Part shown: piece by piece, positions 20,359 through 29,956 of the stretch
Numbering within the stretch: the first letter of the stretch is position 1
Layout: each line of letters starts with the position of its first letter
Assembly: GCA_039566865.1 (NCBI GenBank)
Contig: CM076961.1
Coordinates: forward strand, 11,989,501 to 12,053,500
From: Aurelia coerulea
Taxonomy: Eukaryota > Cnidaria > Scyphozoa > Semaeostomeae > Ulmaridae
Length of the DNA: 64,000 nucleotides
Reading direction: 5' to 3'
Translations under genes and position numbers: made by a program
The notes under the pieces: model-generated
The model's database searches: none
Told to the model about the DNA's origin: nothing
Seen by the model: only the letters and a program-made list of their open reading frames with translations

Positions 20359-21315
20359 TTGAGCCTTCTTTTCAACAAAAGGCTGTCCTTTTTTGCATTG
20401 ATATTGTCACCACTGATAAGCCATATGCACATAAAGGCAAACAGTTGATAATTTTGGTGCTCAAAACTTTATATTTACACACGCAACAGTGCCAGAGTTT
20501 CTTTAAATGTTAGTCATCGTAGTACTTAGTTTCTTATAAACCAGTTTCTTATAAAAAAACGTGTACTGGTCAATTTTGGCCTACGTAATATTTGCCGCTC
20601 TTAGGCCAACACGAATATCAAAACAGAAAGTGAACTCGAGTATAAATGAGGGATAAATGAGAGCAAATAACGCATCAATAAAGCGAAATGTTCTTGAAAT
20701 GCTTCAAGGAGGAACTGCACTTGCTAGGCGCCTTGAATGAAAGGCTTGAATGCGTCAAGAAAAGTTAAAATAACGCGCGGCTAGCAGGTCTTCGTGTCAC
20801 AAAGTCCTAAATCTACACGCTTGTTTGAAATATTTTCTCAATTCCCAACATGCATCAATTTACAGTAGCTATCAAGTATCATTTCAAAGAAATGATAAAA
20901 GCAATTGAGAGTCTTTGTGCTAATAAAAATGACATTAAACTTGCGCAATCATTGAACGACCGCTCGTGCGACAGATTGTACGTAATCCATTTCCAAATTC
21001 CCTAGTCATTTCGAAGAGCACTCCCTTTGTTCTGCCAAGCTCAATCAGTAAAAAATTTGATCACTGTTTTTCGATCTTTTTGGACAGTCTGCAGGCCAAA
21101 AAATGTCAAGAAATCGTTCATATATCGATAAATTGGCATCCGAAAAATCTACAAAAAATAACTCAGAAAAATATAGGGTATTGACCAAAGATTAAAACAG
21201 AAACAACTAAAATTGGCCTAGTGTGTGATTTATCCTGGCCTGTCGAAAGTGGGAACTTTTTTCTGGCTCACCCGGTATAATATTATTAGTATTATTCATT
21301 ACTAATAAAAATTTA

Positions 21316-22482
21316 ATGTTTGCTGATGATATTGTATTAGCTGCAAATAATTTAAATGTGATAAAGAGTATGATTGGGGCAGCTGAATCAAAAATGGACG
21401 AAGCTGGTCTGCAGGTTAAGCATGAGAAGTGTGCTGTATTCTATGGCCGTCGTTCGGGAAACAATTGGTACAAGGGAGTTTGCCCTACCAGTTTTGGGGA
21501 AACTTTTGCGGCTTTGTTTGTTTTGAATTATTGGTTGAGAGAATTGCCTTTGTCTGCAACCGCTAATCGCTTTGAATTGAGGTGTCAATCAAACGCAACT
21601 GTTGCTATTGTATTACAAAATCTGCTCTTGTTGGTACAAGGGCAAAGAAAATGCTACACCTGAGGTAGAAATTAAGTCTGATGAACTACCTGTGTATCAA
21701 CGTGATAAGCCATATAAATATCTCGGTAAATCTATTTCAATTGTTGGAGAAGATGCAAAGCAAATATCAGACATTGTTGACACGTATAAAGATCTCGTAA
21801 CGAAAATCAAAGGTTCCGATTTACCCTTAGCTTTAAAAGGAAGTGCCATGAACAATCTTGCTCTTGCAAAAATATTACACCATTTCTATAATTCAAGACT
21901 GAGTGTGAAGCAGTTGGACCAGCTTGACAATATAATAACTGACGCAGTTCGAGAATTATTTTCCCTCTACAAATCCACAACACGAATTGTGATATTCCTC
22001 CCCCGAGAAAATGGTGGTCTTGGCATTAAGCGAATTTCTGATGTCTATAGATCAACACGTTTAGCCTTTCTTATTAAAATGCTAAATCATGACGTCATGC
22101 ATTTTAGGCATATTGCGAGGTCGTCTTTTGAGTTAGACATGAAAAAAAGAGGAGTCAGGCCAACAGATGGTGCGAATAATTTCCTGGGATATGAATTAAC
22201 TGATGATTGTTTCTTGGCTTGTAACACACATTTCGGTTGTCAGTCCGACTGGCCAGTCATGGTAAGATATGCAAGAAGCTTGAACGTTGATATTAAGTAT
22301 GTGAATGACAAGGCGATAGCTCTTATTAAAGGAACGTGGTACGACCCACAGTGTGAGCTTCAAAAGAAGCTGTATCAGCTGTGTGTTGAAAGAGATGTAG
22401 AGGCTTCTAAGGAATTGACTGTGCAAGGATGTTATCTCAATCTTGAGAATGTTCATATAAAATCGTCACACTCGATCTATTA
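21316..22482 (+). pseudogene. LINE RT fragment (FADD to connection domain)
   Basis: Starts at FADDIVLAANNLNVIKSMIG, RT motif C and the following helix. It reads KHEKCAVFYGRRSGNNWYKG (about 21420-21476), then after the MITE KENATPEVEIKSDELPVYQR, PYKYLGKSISIVGEDAKQI and a long C-terminal region containing LPRENGGLGIKRISDVYRST. The GGLG(I/L) segment is characteristic of LINEs with restriction-like endonucleases. The frame stays open to IKSSHSIY at 22482, where the second insertion adds a stop. The RT N-terminal half is missing. Confidence 0.85.
21477..21632. mobile_element. Mutator-like MITE, single arm, 10-bp TSD
   Basis: Flanked by GGTACAAGGG at 21467-21476 and 21633-21642. The body (TTTTGCGGCTTTGTTTG to CAAAATCTGCTCTTGTT) matches one arm of the foldback at 23245-23833. 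The left end of this copy (AGTTTGCCC) is not a clear inverted repeat of the right end. Confidence 0.75.
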
Positions 22483-22799
22483 GTTTGGTCGACAAGATCA
22501 TAGTTAGATGTTTTACAGACAAAAGTTTGACGTGAGAACGACGGGAAAAGTTTCATTGACGTGCTTTCAGTAAAACTGCATTGACGGCAGAAATTATGAA
22601 TATATACTGTAGAACATATCATTGTTTTGAATATCGATTCTGCTACATAAGGGCTGACTTTTTCGCGAATACGAACGAGATAAAAAGTTTACTGTGGCTA
22701 ACGCTTTTTCGTACACATTTTCCAAATGTCGATGTAGGTTCAGATGGTTATCCAAATCTACACCAAAGTACTAGTATGATTTTGTCTCATGAATAACTT

Positions 22800-24172
22800 T
22801 TGATGTAATCCATATAGCACAAATTCAGTTTTACCTTTTTTAAGTTAAATGAAAAAGTTAATTATTTTCATCAAGCAGTCTGCAACTTTTTGTATTTCAC
22901 TGTTAAGTAAATGTTCTATTTCATTTGAGTTCTTTCTTGCACAATATGAATCAGTATCGTCGGCATGCAATATAATGCCAGAAGCATCAGTGAGTGGAAT
23001 ATGGGTGTCGTTGATTATCAACCCAAAGAGAAGGGGCCCCAAGATGGATCCTTGTGGGATACTACATGTAACATTTTCTTCGTATGAGCTGGTGTCATCA
23101 AAAATTACTTTTGCTTCCTATTAAAGAGAAATTCACCTATCCACTGCAATTCCACATCATCTATACCATAACTTGGCAATTTTTCCAGCAAGGTGCATGG
23201 CGTACTGTGTCGAAGGTTTTACGGATGTCAATATAGACAGCACCAACAAGGGCAGATTTTGTAATACAATAGCATGAGTTGCTTTTGTTCACACCTCAAT
23301 TCAAAGCGATTAGCGATTGCAGACAAAGGAAATTCTCTCAACCAGCAATTCAAAACAAACAAAGTTTCTTTGAAACCCAGGTAGCTAGCTCGCTTGTTGT
23401 GCATTCCAGAAACTGTTTTTAAGGGCAAACATGAGCGTAGATCGAAAGAAGAAGGATGCATCTACACATCTGCCGCGGGCATTTTATTTGTTTCGTTCAA
23501 AAGCCGTTTAGGAGGCGATTCAATTCTCTTATTTTTTGGGTGTTATCAAAACATTTACTGCTCAGCTTCTGGACAAAAGAAATAAAATGCCCGCGGTAGA
23601 TGTGTAGATATATCCTTCTTCTTTCGATCTATGCTCATGTTTGCCCTTAAAGATAATTTCTGGAATGCACAGCGAGCGAGATAGCTACCTGGGTTTCAGA
23701 GAAAATTTTGCGGCTTTGTTTGTTTTGAATTATTGGTTGATAGAATTTCCTTTGTCTGTGATCGCTAATCGCTTTGAATTGAGGTGTCAACAAAAACAAC
23801 TCGTGCTATTGTATTACAAAATCTGCCCTTGTTGACAGCACCACTATAAGTAGCCCTTTTTCAACGTTCTGATGCGTTCTGTCTATACTTTGCTGACAGT
23901 AAGGTAACTGCATGTTTCGTAGATCTCCCTTGTCTAAACCCAAACTGATGTGGGCACAAAAGGCCGTTCGATTCAAGGTACTAGGACAGTTGATTATAGA
24001 TGATCTTCCAGATAACTTTTGACAGAGCAGGAATTACCGTGGTGATAGGTATAGTTGTCGAACAATGTCGGATTGCCTGATTTGGAAATAGGGGTGATTT
24101 TCCCACATCTAAAGTTTTTGATTCGTGCAAATATTTTGATTCTTTTTCTTCAGATAAAATTGTTGCGTGCTC
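22800..24172 (-). pseudogene. LINE reverse transcriptase, family E (degenerate)
   Basis: Minus-strand RT pieces lie on both sides of the foldback 23245-23833. Upstream (24172-23843): KITPISKSGNPTLFDNY and HQFGF-like sequence with frame breaks. Downstream: GAVYIDIRKTFDTVRHA (motif A, about 23235), GPLLFGLIINDTHIPL (motif B, about 23040) and the catalytic ADD in LHADDTDSYCARK (about 22965). Several stops and shifts. Its motif style differs from families A to C. C-terminal parts are lost. Confidence 0.75.
23245..23833. mobile_element. Mutator-like foldback with 9-bp TSD
   Basis: Flanked by GACAGCACC at 23236-23244 and 23834-23842. Arms of about 255 bp begin AACAAGGGCAGATTTTG and meet around an ~80-bp centre. 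The long arms and 9-bp TSD fit a non-autonomous Mutator-type element. It interrupts the family E LINE inside RT motif A. Confidence 0.8.
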
Positions 24173-24349
24173 TCCTCCGCAGGTACCTTTTCAAGGTTGA
24201 GCAGGTGGAGCAGGCACAAGGAGAGAGAGATAAGAGACCTCCTTCTCCTTCGTTTTTCTTTCCTCTATTAATTCGTCTCGAAGATGTATTGTTCTTCAAC
24301 AGGAAAATGGCGCGGAAAATGGCATTGCATGAAGTTTGGATGTAAAATT

Positions 24350-24470
24350 TCGTACAATACCGCATACCGCGCTGTAAAAGCTCGATACCGCAATACCGCA
24401 AGTTTTTTCCGTCATTACCGCAAGACCGCATAAAATTTACCCCCGATACCGCAATACCGCAAACCCCGAA
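24350..24470. repeat. TACCGCAA minisatellite
   Basis: Short degenerate units (ATACCGCA, TACCGCAAG, GACCGCATA) repeat about nine times next to the right border of the composite insertion. Confidence 0.65.
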
Positions 24471-24487
24471 GTACCCCTCATCTATTA

Positions 24488-24993
24488 TAATTGGAAAGTT
24501 GATGATGCTCTTGTGATATTTACAATCAAAGCGAGACTTATTATTCTTCCCACTAACTTTACTCTTCACCTGTGTAATAGAGATCACAATCCAGAATGCC
24601 CATTCTGTCACAGTCATACTGAGTCCGTAGCTCACCTATTAAACGGTTGCAACGAGTTTAAGAATTTCTTTTCTCGTCGCCATGATCGAATTGTGAATAC
24701 GATTGCAGAATTCATAAAGGAAAATAAGCCACGGGCAAGAATTTCATCCAACTTGTTAGCAGAAACCATATTCCCTGAGTTTAAAGAAGGAATTAAGCAG
24801 ATTGTTCATCGTAAACCAGACATTGTCATTCTTGAACGTATCCAGAGGCAGTGGTACAATTGTGGAAATAGCTGTTTGTTATGATTTATATTTGGAAAAT
24901 GCTTATCAAGAGAAAGTTACAAGATATAATGAGTTTTGTGATTATCTGGAGAGAAGTGGATTCTCGGTGCAGCTGGTTGTCTTAATGGAATGA
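24488..24993 (+). pseudogene. LINE C-terminus: CCHC knuckle and restriction-like endonuclease
   Basis: Continuation of the plus-strand LINE after the composite insertion: YNWKVDDALVIFTIKARL, the knuckle CPFCHSHTESVAHLLNGC (about 24597-24650), then HRKPDIVILERI with the PD pair of a PD-(D/E)xK nuclease (about 24810-24845). After a frameshift near 24850 it reads TIVEIAVCYDLYLENAYQEK with the next acidic and lysine residues, then FCDYLERSGFSVQLVVL, ending near 24993. The order knuckle then PD-E-x-K is that of R2/NeSL-type LINEs. One frameshift makes it inactive. The final residues may be missing. Confidence 0.8.
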
Positions 24994-25009
24994 GGTTTCG
25001 GTGGAGCTC

Positions 25010-25395
25010 GAACATCGTCCGCCTATCCATTCCAGGGATTTCCAGGCCTTTATCTGCCTGCTTTCCAGGGATTTCTAGGGTTTACTTGCCTCCCTTCCTG
25101 GGATTTCCTGTGTTTTACTTGCCTGCCTTCCCGGGTTTTCCAGGGTTTTCCTGCCTATATTTGTCAAAGCGGTGACGCCTTTCCGGGGTTTTCCAAGGTT
25201 CTCCCGGGTCAAAAGGCAACCATAATTGAATAGATTTTCTTCCAGGCTATGCTGGAAAAGCATGGCTGTCTTCCAGCCTTTCCCTGGCTTTTTACTGCCA
25301 TTCCAGGCTCCAGGATTCTAGGGAAAGCCTGGCATAATTGCCAGCCTTTTTCTCTAGAATTCCCTAGATTTTCCAGGCTTTCTTCATCCGGGTGA
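25010..25395. repeat. TTTCCAGGC-rich cryptic repeat
   Basis: Words such as TTTCCAGG, TTCCAGGCT and CCTGCCT recur irregularly, the complement of the words at 12840-13140. The two regions may be opposite arms or copies of one degenerate family. Confidence 0.5.
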
Positions 25396-25866
25396 ATCTG
25401 TCTGTCTGTCTGGCGGTCTTTTCTACTTTCGTGTGGGATAATCTAATCTTTTACGCAAGTATTTAATTTTTCACGCAGGCATTTGATTTTTTATGCAAGC
25501 AAAGACATATAACTAAACTTTTGCATAGGCAAAAAATTGGCCCTTATGAGGCACCCTAGTAACCACTTGTTAAACATACACCTTCTCCACAGCCATCACG
25601 CAAATAGTGTAAAATTTTTGAGGCATCTGGTAGTTCATCAGTCTGATAAACACTTTTCTCTATCATCATTATCGTATTGTACTGTGAATGCACGGCTCTT
25701 TGAAAACCATCATTTGCTGAAGGGTAGTCCTCTTTACAAGTATCGTATAAAAGCAAATCAAATCAACTCTAATCAAGTCAGCTAACTACAAAAAATCATA
25801 TCAGATCGAGCCAAGTAAAGGCAACTAATATTCTTTCGTCAAGAATCAGTCAGCAGTCAGCAACTA
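25396..25866. other. Unassigned sequence
   Basis: No coding region or bounded element is supported. It includes three imperfect copies of a (TTTT)(A/C)GCA(A/G)GCATTTGA-like phrase near 25450-25500. Confidence 0.35.
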
Positions 25867-25868
25867 TA

Positions 25869-26081
25869 CCGGGTGTCCCAAAATGATGTATTATCGTTTG
25901 ATTGCTTGTATGTCCATAACCGATGAACCGATTTTCAAAAACTGGTAAAACCACCACCAACATCTTAACATCCAATTTAGACTTTAGGCAATCAAATAAA
26001 GCAAAGTTTTTGAAGATCCGTTCATTGGTTATGGACATACAAAAGCAATCAAACAATGATACATCATTTTGGGACACCCGG
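25869..26081. mobile_element. Palindromic mariner-like MITE
   Basis: A complete 213-bp element: TA (25867-25868), CCGGGTGTCCCAAAATGATG, near-palindromic interior, and the complementary end followed by TA (26082-26083). The two halves pair over almost their full length. A half copy lies at 1838-1977, and a related left end lies at 49118. Confidence 0.9.
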
Positions 26082-26083
26082 TA

Positions 26084-27590
26084 TGTCTAGCAAGATGACA
26101 TCAAGGTTTATCTAAGTTGTGTTCTTACCTGTTGCAGATAAACGTCTCACAACGCAGCATACCTAGGAAAAAAATTCAATTCAATATCCAAATTCACATA
26201 CCGATATTAATTCATTTAAAGTAAATGACCTGAGATATATAGCACTTGCCTATAAATAGGACAAAGAAACACCTAATCCCGCTATTGTTCTCATTGCTTT
26301 AATTCGCTATGCGATGGATTACGAAATACAATAGGCTATTTATAAATCTACGAGATCTCATCATTTAACTCAGGTTATTCACTTGAAGTTTTTCAACATT
26401 ATAAACCGTTGGTTTTAAGGTTGCCTCACATGGTGCGATTTGTTATTGTTTATGTCACGTGATTAAGTGCTGACGTCAGCAAATGTTGCTAATTTGGGTG
26501 TAAAACCACATGTACTTTGTCGCGTTGTATCTCCATATTCATAAATCATATCGATGTGATATTTGAAACATGGAAGGATTATATCCTTGTAATTCTTATT
26601 TTGAAATTTTTGCTTTGTAATACTAATATTTTTGCTGATATCAGCATTTATTTATTTTGTACGAAAAAAAGAGCGATTTTTGTCTAAAATTGATAATAAA
26701 TTACTTTTAAAAATAGCAAAAAATGCTAAATATACATAAAAGGACCTGCTGCATCATATAATGTCACTCATTTTTCAAAAAATGAAGCATAACATGATTT
26801 TTCGTCAGTACGCATGCGCAACAACCAATTGTTGATGACGTCATCAAAAATCAATAAACTATATATCAAATGAAAGCTTGTCTCAAGACGAGTTCAGCGA
26901 TGTTTGTCTCATTGTCATAGAGGCAGTGGTTAAGATAATATTTGATCATCCTCAACAAAAGGCTAAACATATACAGGGTGTCCGAAAGAACATTTGCGCT
27001 GTTTGAGTGGCTTCTGCAGAGCAGCCACGAATCCAATTTTTCTGTTGTTAAGATTCTTGATAATAGAGACTTAAAATTAAAGGTTGAAACCGAGTTTGAG
27101 TAAATCTGATCACTAGTTGCTGATTTATGGAGAAAGAAAACCAAAATTATTGGCTGCCTCAGAACCAGAGGATTCATTATTCTCCATTGCATTAAAATCA
27201 ACGAAATTTATTGAAGAAATATACCTAGCCCTGTTTTCTGATTCTCATTAGTGAAACAGATAGTCATAAACTGAATTTTTTGTGACCACCAAGAATATTG
27301 GACATATTTAGGGTTGCTAAGAATGGAAATGTGCAACACAAGTGCTTCAGGCCATGTCATGCGTCCATCAGATATTTTGCTTCTCAAAAGTGATAAAGTC
27401 ATTTTAAACCAGCAATACTGCGTTCAGCATGCTGCTTGGTCGATATTCTTGAAGGATATTTCATTTCATTTTACAATATTTACACAGGTTAAAATAGGTT
27501 TCATAGATAAATATGTTTTTCAACCTGACCTGATTAAAAGAAAAACCTAAACACTAAAACTAAGAACAAAAAGAAATTTACATGCCTAAT
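26084..27590. other. Unassigned AT-rich region
   Basis: No gene is recognised. CRE-like TGACGTCA variants and CACGTG occur at 26455-26480 and 26834-26845. A mariner-style end TACAGGGTGTCC lies at 26972 without a visible partner end. Confidence 0.35.
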
Positions 27591-27599
27591 TTATAATAT

Positions 27600-28318
27600 A
27601 ATACAAAACTAAGACTATTTATAAAATAAAAGTTGTCCCCGTCTATAGTTATTCTTTGAAGGTTTTTAGGGAGGGTGCCAATTTTGTCTCTCTTTCTAGG
27701 TTGTTTCACAGTTTCGCACTGCGATAAGAAAAAGCCTTTTGGCCATTGATAGTTTTTAGGAGTGGTATCTTAAGATCAGTTTCTGATGAGCGCAGAAACC
27801 GCTCTCTACCGTCCGAAAATTTCATGAATTAGTTTGTTCAAGTAGTCTGCGGCAAGCGAATTCAAAGATTTATAAGCTAGCGTGGCTGTCTCTTTTCTTA
27901 CAAGACTTCTGATATTTGACCAGCCAAGATTCTCAATTATCGGAGCAGCAGAAGCATCGTATCGGCTGCTCGTTACAATTCTTTGCAGCTCTATTTTGAA
28001 TCTTTTGCAAGGTTTCAATTTTTAATTCACTACAGCAGCCCCAAACGGAACAACAGTAACTCAAATGGGGCTCAACAATTCCTCTATACATTTTTTTGAG
28101 TACGTCAGATGGAAGATATTTCTTAGAATAATTAATAAGTCCAAGGGCTCGATTTGCCTTGGTCTTGATAGTATCAATATGTTTGTTCCAATTAAGTTGA
28201 CCGTTTATTTGAACACCTACGTATCTTGTATTAGTAATAATTTCAATGTCCTGATCACCTACTGAAAAAGATGGTTGAGCATCAGGCTGGCATTCGCTCT
28301 TACGGATGTTTGGACCAG
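27600..28318 (-). pseudogene. LINE RT C-terminal fragment, family A (degenerate)
   Basis: A minus-strand relative of the 4890-6244 frame. From 28318 downward it reads VVGSRPN-like sequence, then RYVGVQINGQLNWNKHI, KANRALGLINYSKKYLP, MYRGIVEPHLSYCCSVWG and IENLGWSNIRSLVRKETA, ending in 3' UTR near 27600. Several stops and shifts. The 5' edge at 28318 abuts a (TTA)n tract. Confidence 0.78.
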
Positions 28319-28357
28319 ATAATAATAATAATAATAAGAATAATAATAATAATAATA
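28319..28357. repeat. (ATA)n microsatellite
   Basis: About 13 ATA triplets with one AGA interruption, between the family A LINE fragment and the GGT fragment. Confidence 0.9.
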
Positions 28358-28993
28358 TCTCTTTCCTGGTTCAAGACAGTTTGGGTGGTTTGGGTCAAGG
28401 GAGAAATTAGCACCGCGGTTCTGGAGAGCAAAACCACATCCTTCAGGAACCAATCCTGAACCAAAATTCATATAAATACTATTGATAAATGAACATGCAT
28501 TTCCGTTTTCATCCATCACTGAAAAATACACAGTGTCATCTCCAACACGAGGATTGCCATGGTGATAATGTTTTATTGCCCTGTCTTTATGTGTATGCGT
28601 TCTTCGTTTAGCTGCATATTCCTTTGATAACAATTGCTTTATTGGGACTTTTGACATCAATGGATCGGCGAAATATTGTAAACCATCGGCAAACGCGAGC
28701 TGGATCGATTCGATGAGGAGATGTAAATATTTTGACGAGTTGTGTTCCAGATCTTTAAGATCGAATCCTTCAAGAATATTTAATGCCATCAAAGCAATAA
28801 TCCCTTGTCCATTTGGAGGTATCTCCCAAACCTCGATACCTCTATAAACAGTGCTTATTGGCTCTTCAAATGTACTGGTATGATTCGCAAAATCTTCCAT
28901 GGTTAACACCCCTCCATTTTCTTGAACAATGTCAACTATTGCTTGAGCTACTCTGCCTTCGTAGAAACCTTTCTTTCCATCATTGGCAAGGTC
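28358..28993 (-). pseudogene. Gamma-glutamyltransferase-like gene fragment (YwrD type)
   Basis: A minus-strand frame of about 212 codons, open throughout, matching the C-terminal half of the large subunit and start of the small subunit of gamma-glutamyltransferases. These enzymes cleave glutathione or move its glutamyl group. It begins DLANDGKKGFYEGRVAQAIV (28993), continues NGGVLTMEDFANH, EVWEIPPNGQGIIALMALNI, and DDTVYFSVMDENGNACSFIN, where the Thr after DD is the expected self-cleavage nucleophile. It then reads FGSGLVPEGCGFALQNRGAN and HPNCLEPGKR (28358), and runs into ATT triplets. The family normally has ~530 residues, so about 60% is missing. Both ends coincide with (TTA)n tracts. AAG just upstream could be a splice acceptor; there is no GT donor at the other end. 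Either one damaged exon or a captured piece. Confidence 0.85.
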
Positions 28994-29005
28994 TTAATAA
29001 TAATA

Positions 29006-29077
<72 letters not shown>

Positions 29078-29080
29078 GAA
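28994..29080. repeat. (TAA)n microsatellite
   Basis: More than 25 TAA triplets with one TAG, between the GGT fragment and the PLE 3' end. Confidence 0.95.
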
Positions 29081-29095
29081 ATTAAACTGTTTTCA

Positions 29096-29134
29096 TAAAA
29101 ATACGTTTCGATTAAAAATCTTCATCAGTCTACA
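29096..29134 (-). ncRNA. Hammerhead ribozyme motif 4
   Basis: On the minus strand: CTGATGA (29128-29122), stem II GATT/AATC with a loop of five T-rich bases and one unpaired A before it, GAAA (29109-29106), and the 2-bp stem III AC/GT (29106-29103). Stem I is weak (A-T and G-T pairs). Predicted cleavage is after the base at 29102. It is located in the 3' region of the PLE remnant. Confidence 0.65.
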
Positions 29135-29154
29135 ACTTTACTGGGCAGCCGAGA

Positions 29155-29161
29155 ATTTATA
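29155..29161 (-). promoter_or_regulatory. TATA box upstream of hammerhead 4
   Basis: TATAAAT on the minus strand, 27 nt before the start of hammerhead stem I (29134). Same arrangement as at 16520-16552. Sequence-based suggestion only. Confidence 0.45.
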
Positions 29162-29883
29162 CAGAAGGAGTTGTTTGCAAACAAAAAGTACCTAAATATG
29201 TTAAATTTACAATTAAAAGCAATAACATCCTTTCCCACTTATGCCACTCTACATAATCTTTTTGTCCTTTTTAAAATTTGAGAAGGGATTGGAGGCGTTT
29301 TAAAGTTCTACTGATTCCTTTGAGGCTACCTTGGCAACTCTGCAGTCACCCCAAGTGACCCTCCGATAGATTCGCTCGCTGCTAAAACTTTTTTTAGCAA
29401 TTGCTGAATCCCGGATGGCCTGATAGGGAATTCCACCCTACCGCCACACGCATAAAAGCGCGAAGTAACAAAGGGCAACCACAAAGCGGACGCCAACGCA
29501 ACCTCTAGGGACCTTCAGATGCAGTGGCAGAATCTAAGCCGTTCCCCCGCACGCAAATACGTCTAATTCCACGTCTGCAGCTCTTTCATTAAGACCCTTG
29601 GGTGTAAAAGTTTGAAGTCGATATTGCCAAAACAACTCCTTCCTTCGAAGTGAAAAAACATCATCCGCCCCATCTATGATTTTAATACCAACCCAAAAGC
29701 TCCCATTATGTCCGTTTTCAAAAAAATGACCGAAAAAACTTGCTTGTGGAACAGGTTTTCCTTTATCGAGAGAGTTTTCGTCGTGTTTGCGTGCATATGT
29801 TCTGAAATAGGACTTGTAAACATTAAACCTTTGCCGAAATTTTGTCTTAGTGCTACCCACGTATTTCTTGTTGCATGACGAGA

Positions 29884-29917
29884 TATAATAATAATAATAA
29901 TAGTAATAATAATAATG

Positions 29918-29955
<38 letters not shown>

Positions 29956-29956
29956 T
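29884..29956 (-). repeat. (TTA)n tail of family B LINE
   Basis: TTA triplets on the minus strand directly following AACTGTAAATAAATAAATTA, the same tail context as at 38540. It is the tail of the LINE at 29957-34284. Confidence 0.85.

Larger units (their letters stand above)
18803..21275. mobile_element. Mariner-like element with ~700-bp inverted repeats
   Basis: TA flanks both ends (18801-18802 and 21276-21277). The termini are CTGGGTGAGTCAGAAAAAAG and CCGGGTGAGCCAGAAAAAAG (minus). The arms run about 18803-19490 and 20562-21275 and are clearly alignable throughout. No transposase frame is present. The interior holds two smaller MITEs. The terminal sequence style and TA target fit Tc1/mariner-type mobilisation. 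Confidence 0.75.
22483..24479. mobile_element. Composite ~2-kb insertion with 8-bp TSD
   Basis: ATCTATTA at 22475-22482 and 24480-24487 flanks the block. Closing the gap joins HIKSSHSIY to YNWKVDDALVIFTIKARL in frame. The block contains a minus-strand LINE fragment, a Mutator-like foldback and a TACCGCAA minisatellite. The right end read on the minus strand is GAGGGGTACTTCGGGG; no matching inverted end is seen on the left. An 8-bp TSD is compatible with hAT, but the carrier is not identified. Confidence 0.7.
21290..24993 (+). mobile_element. LINE with restriction-like endonuclease, split by two insertions
   Basis: A plus-strand LINE, 5'-truncated just before the catalytic FADD. It is interrupted by a 156-bp MITE (21477-21632, 10-bp TSD) and by a ~2-kb composite (22483-24479, 8-bp TSD ATCTATTA). 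Removing each insertion with one TSD restores one continuous frame. It lies beside residual ATT triplets at its 5' side. Confidence 0.85.
29083..29882 (-). mobile_element. Penelope-like element 3' end in a (TAA)n tract
   Basis: A minus-strand PLE remnant. The coding part (29882-29534) reads CNKKYVGSTKTKFRQRFNVY, FFGHFFENGHNG and RKELFWQYRLQTFTPKGLNE, the second half of a Neptune-like GIY-YIG domain with its usual C-terminal motif. About 400 nt of 3' non-coding sequence with a hammerhead follow, ending near 29083. (TAA)n lies on both sides (28994-29080 and 29884-29956), so the element probably inserted into the tract. The whole RT is missing. Confidence 0.85.

Noticed and set aside
26972..26990. 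Mariner-style end TACAGGGTGTCC
   Set aside because: No partner end or repeat boundary within several kb.
27782..27812. CTGATGAGC...GAAA resembling a hammerhead core
   Set aside because: No stem II of the right size and no stem I pairing; it lies in a degenerate LINE.
28813..29085. Poly-Asn frame
   Set aside because: Translation of the (TAA)n tract in another frame over the antisense of the GGT fragment.
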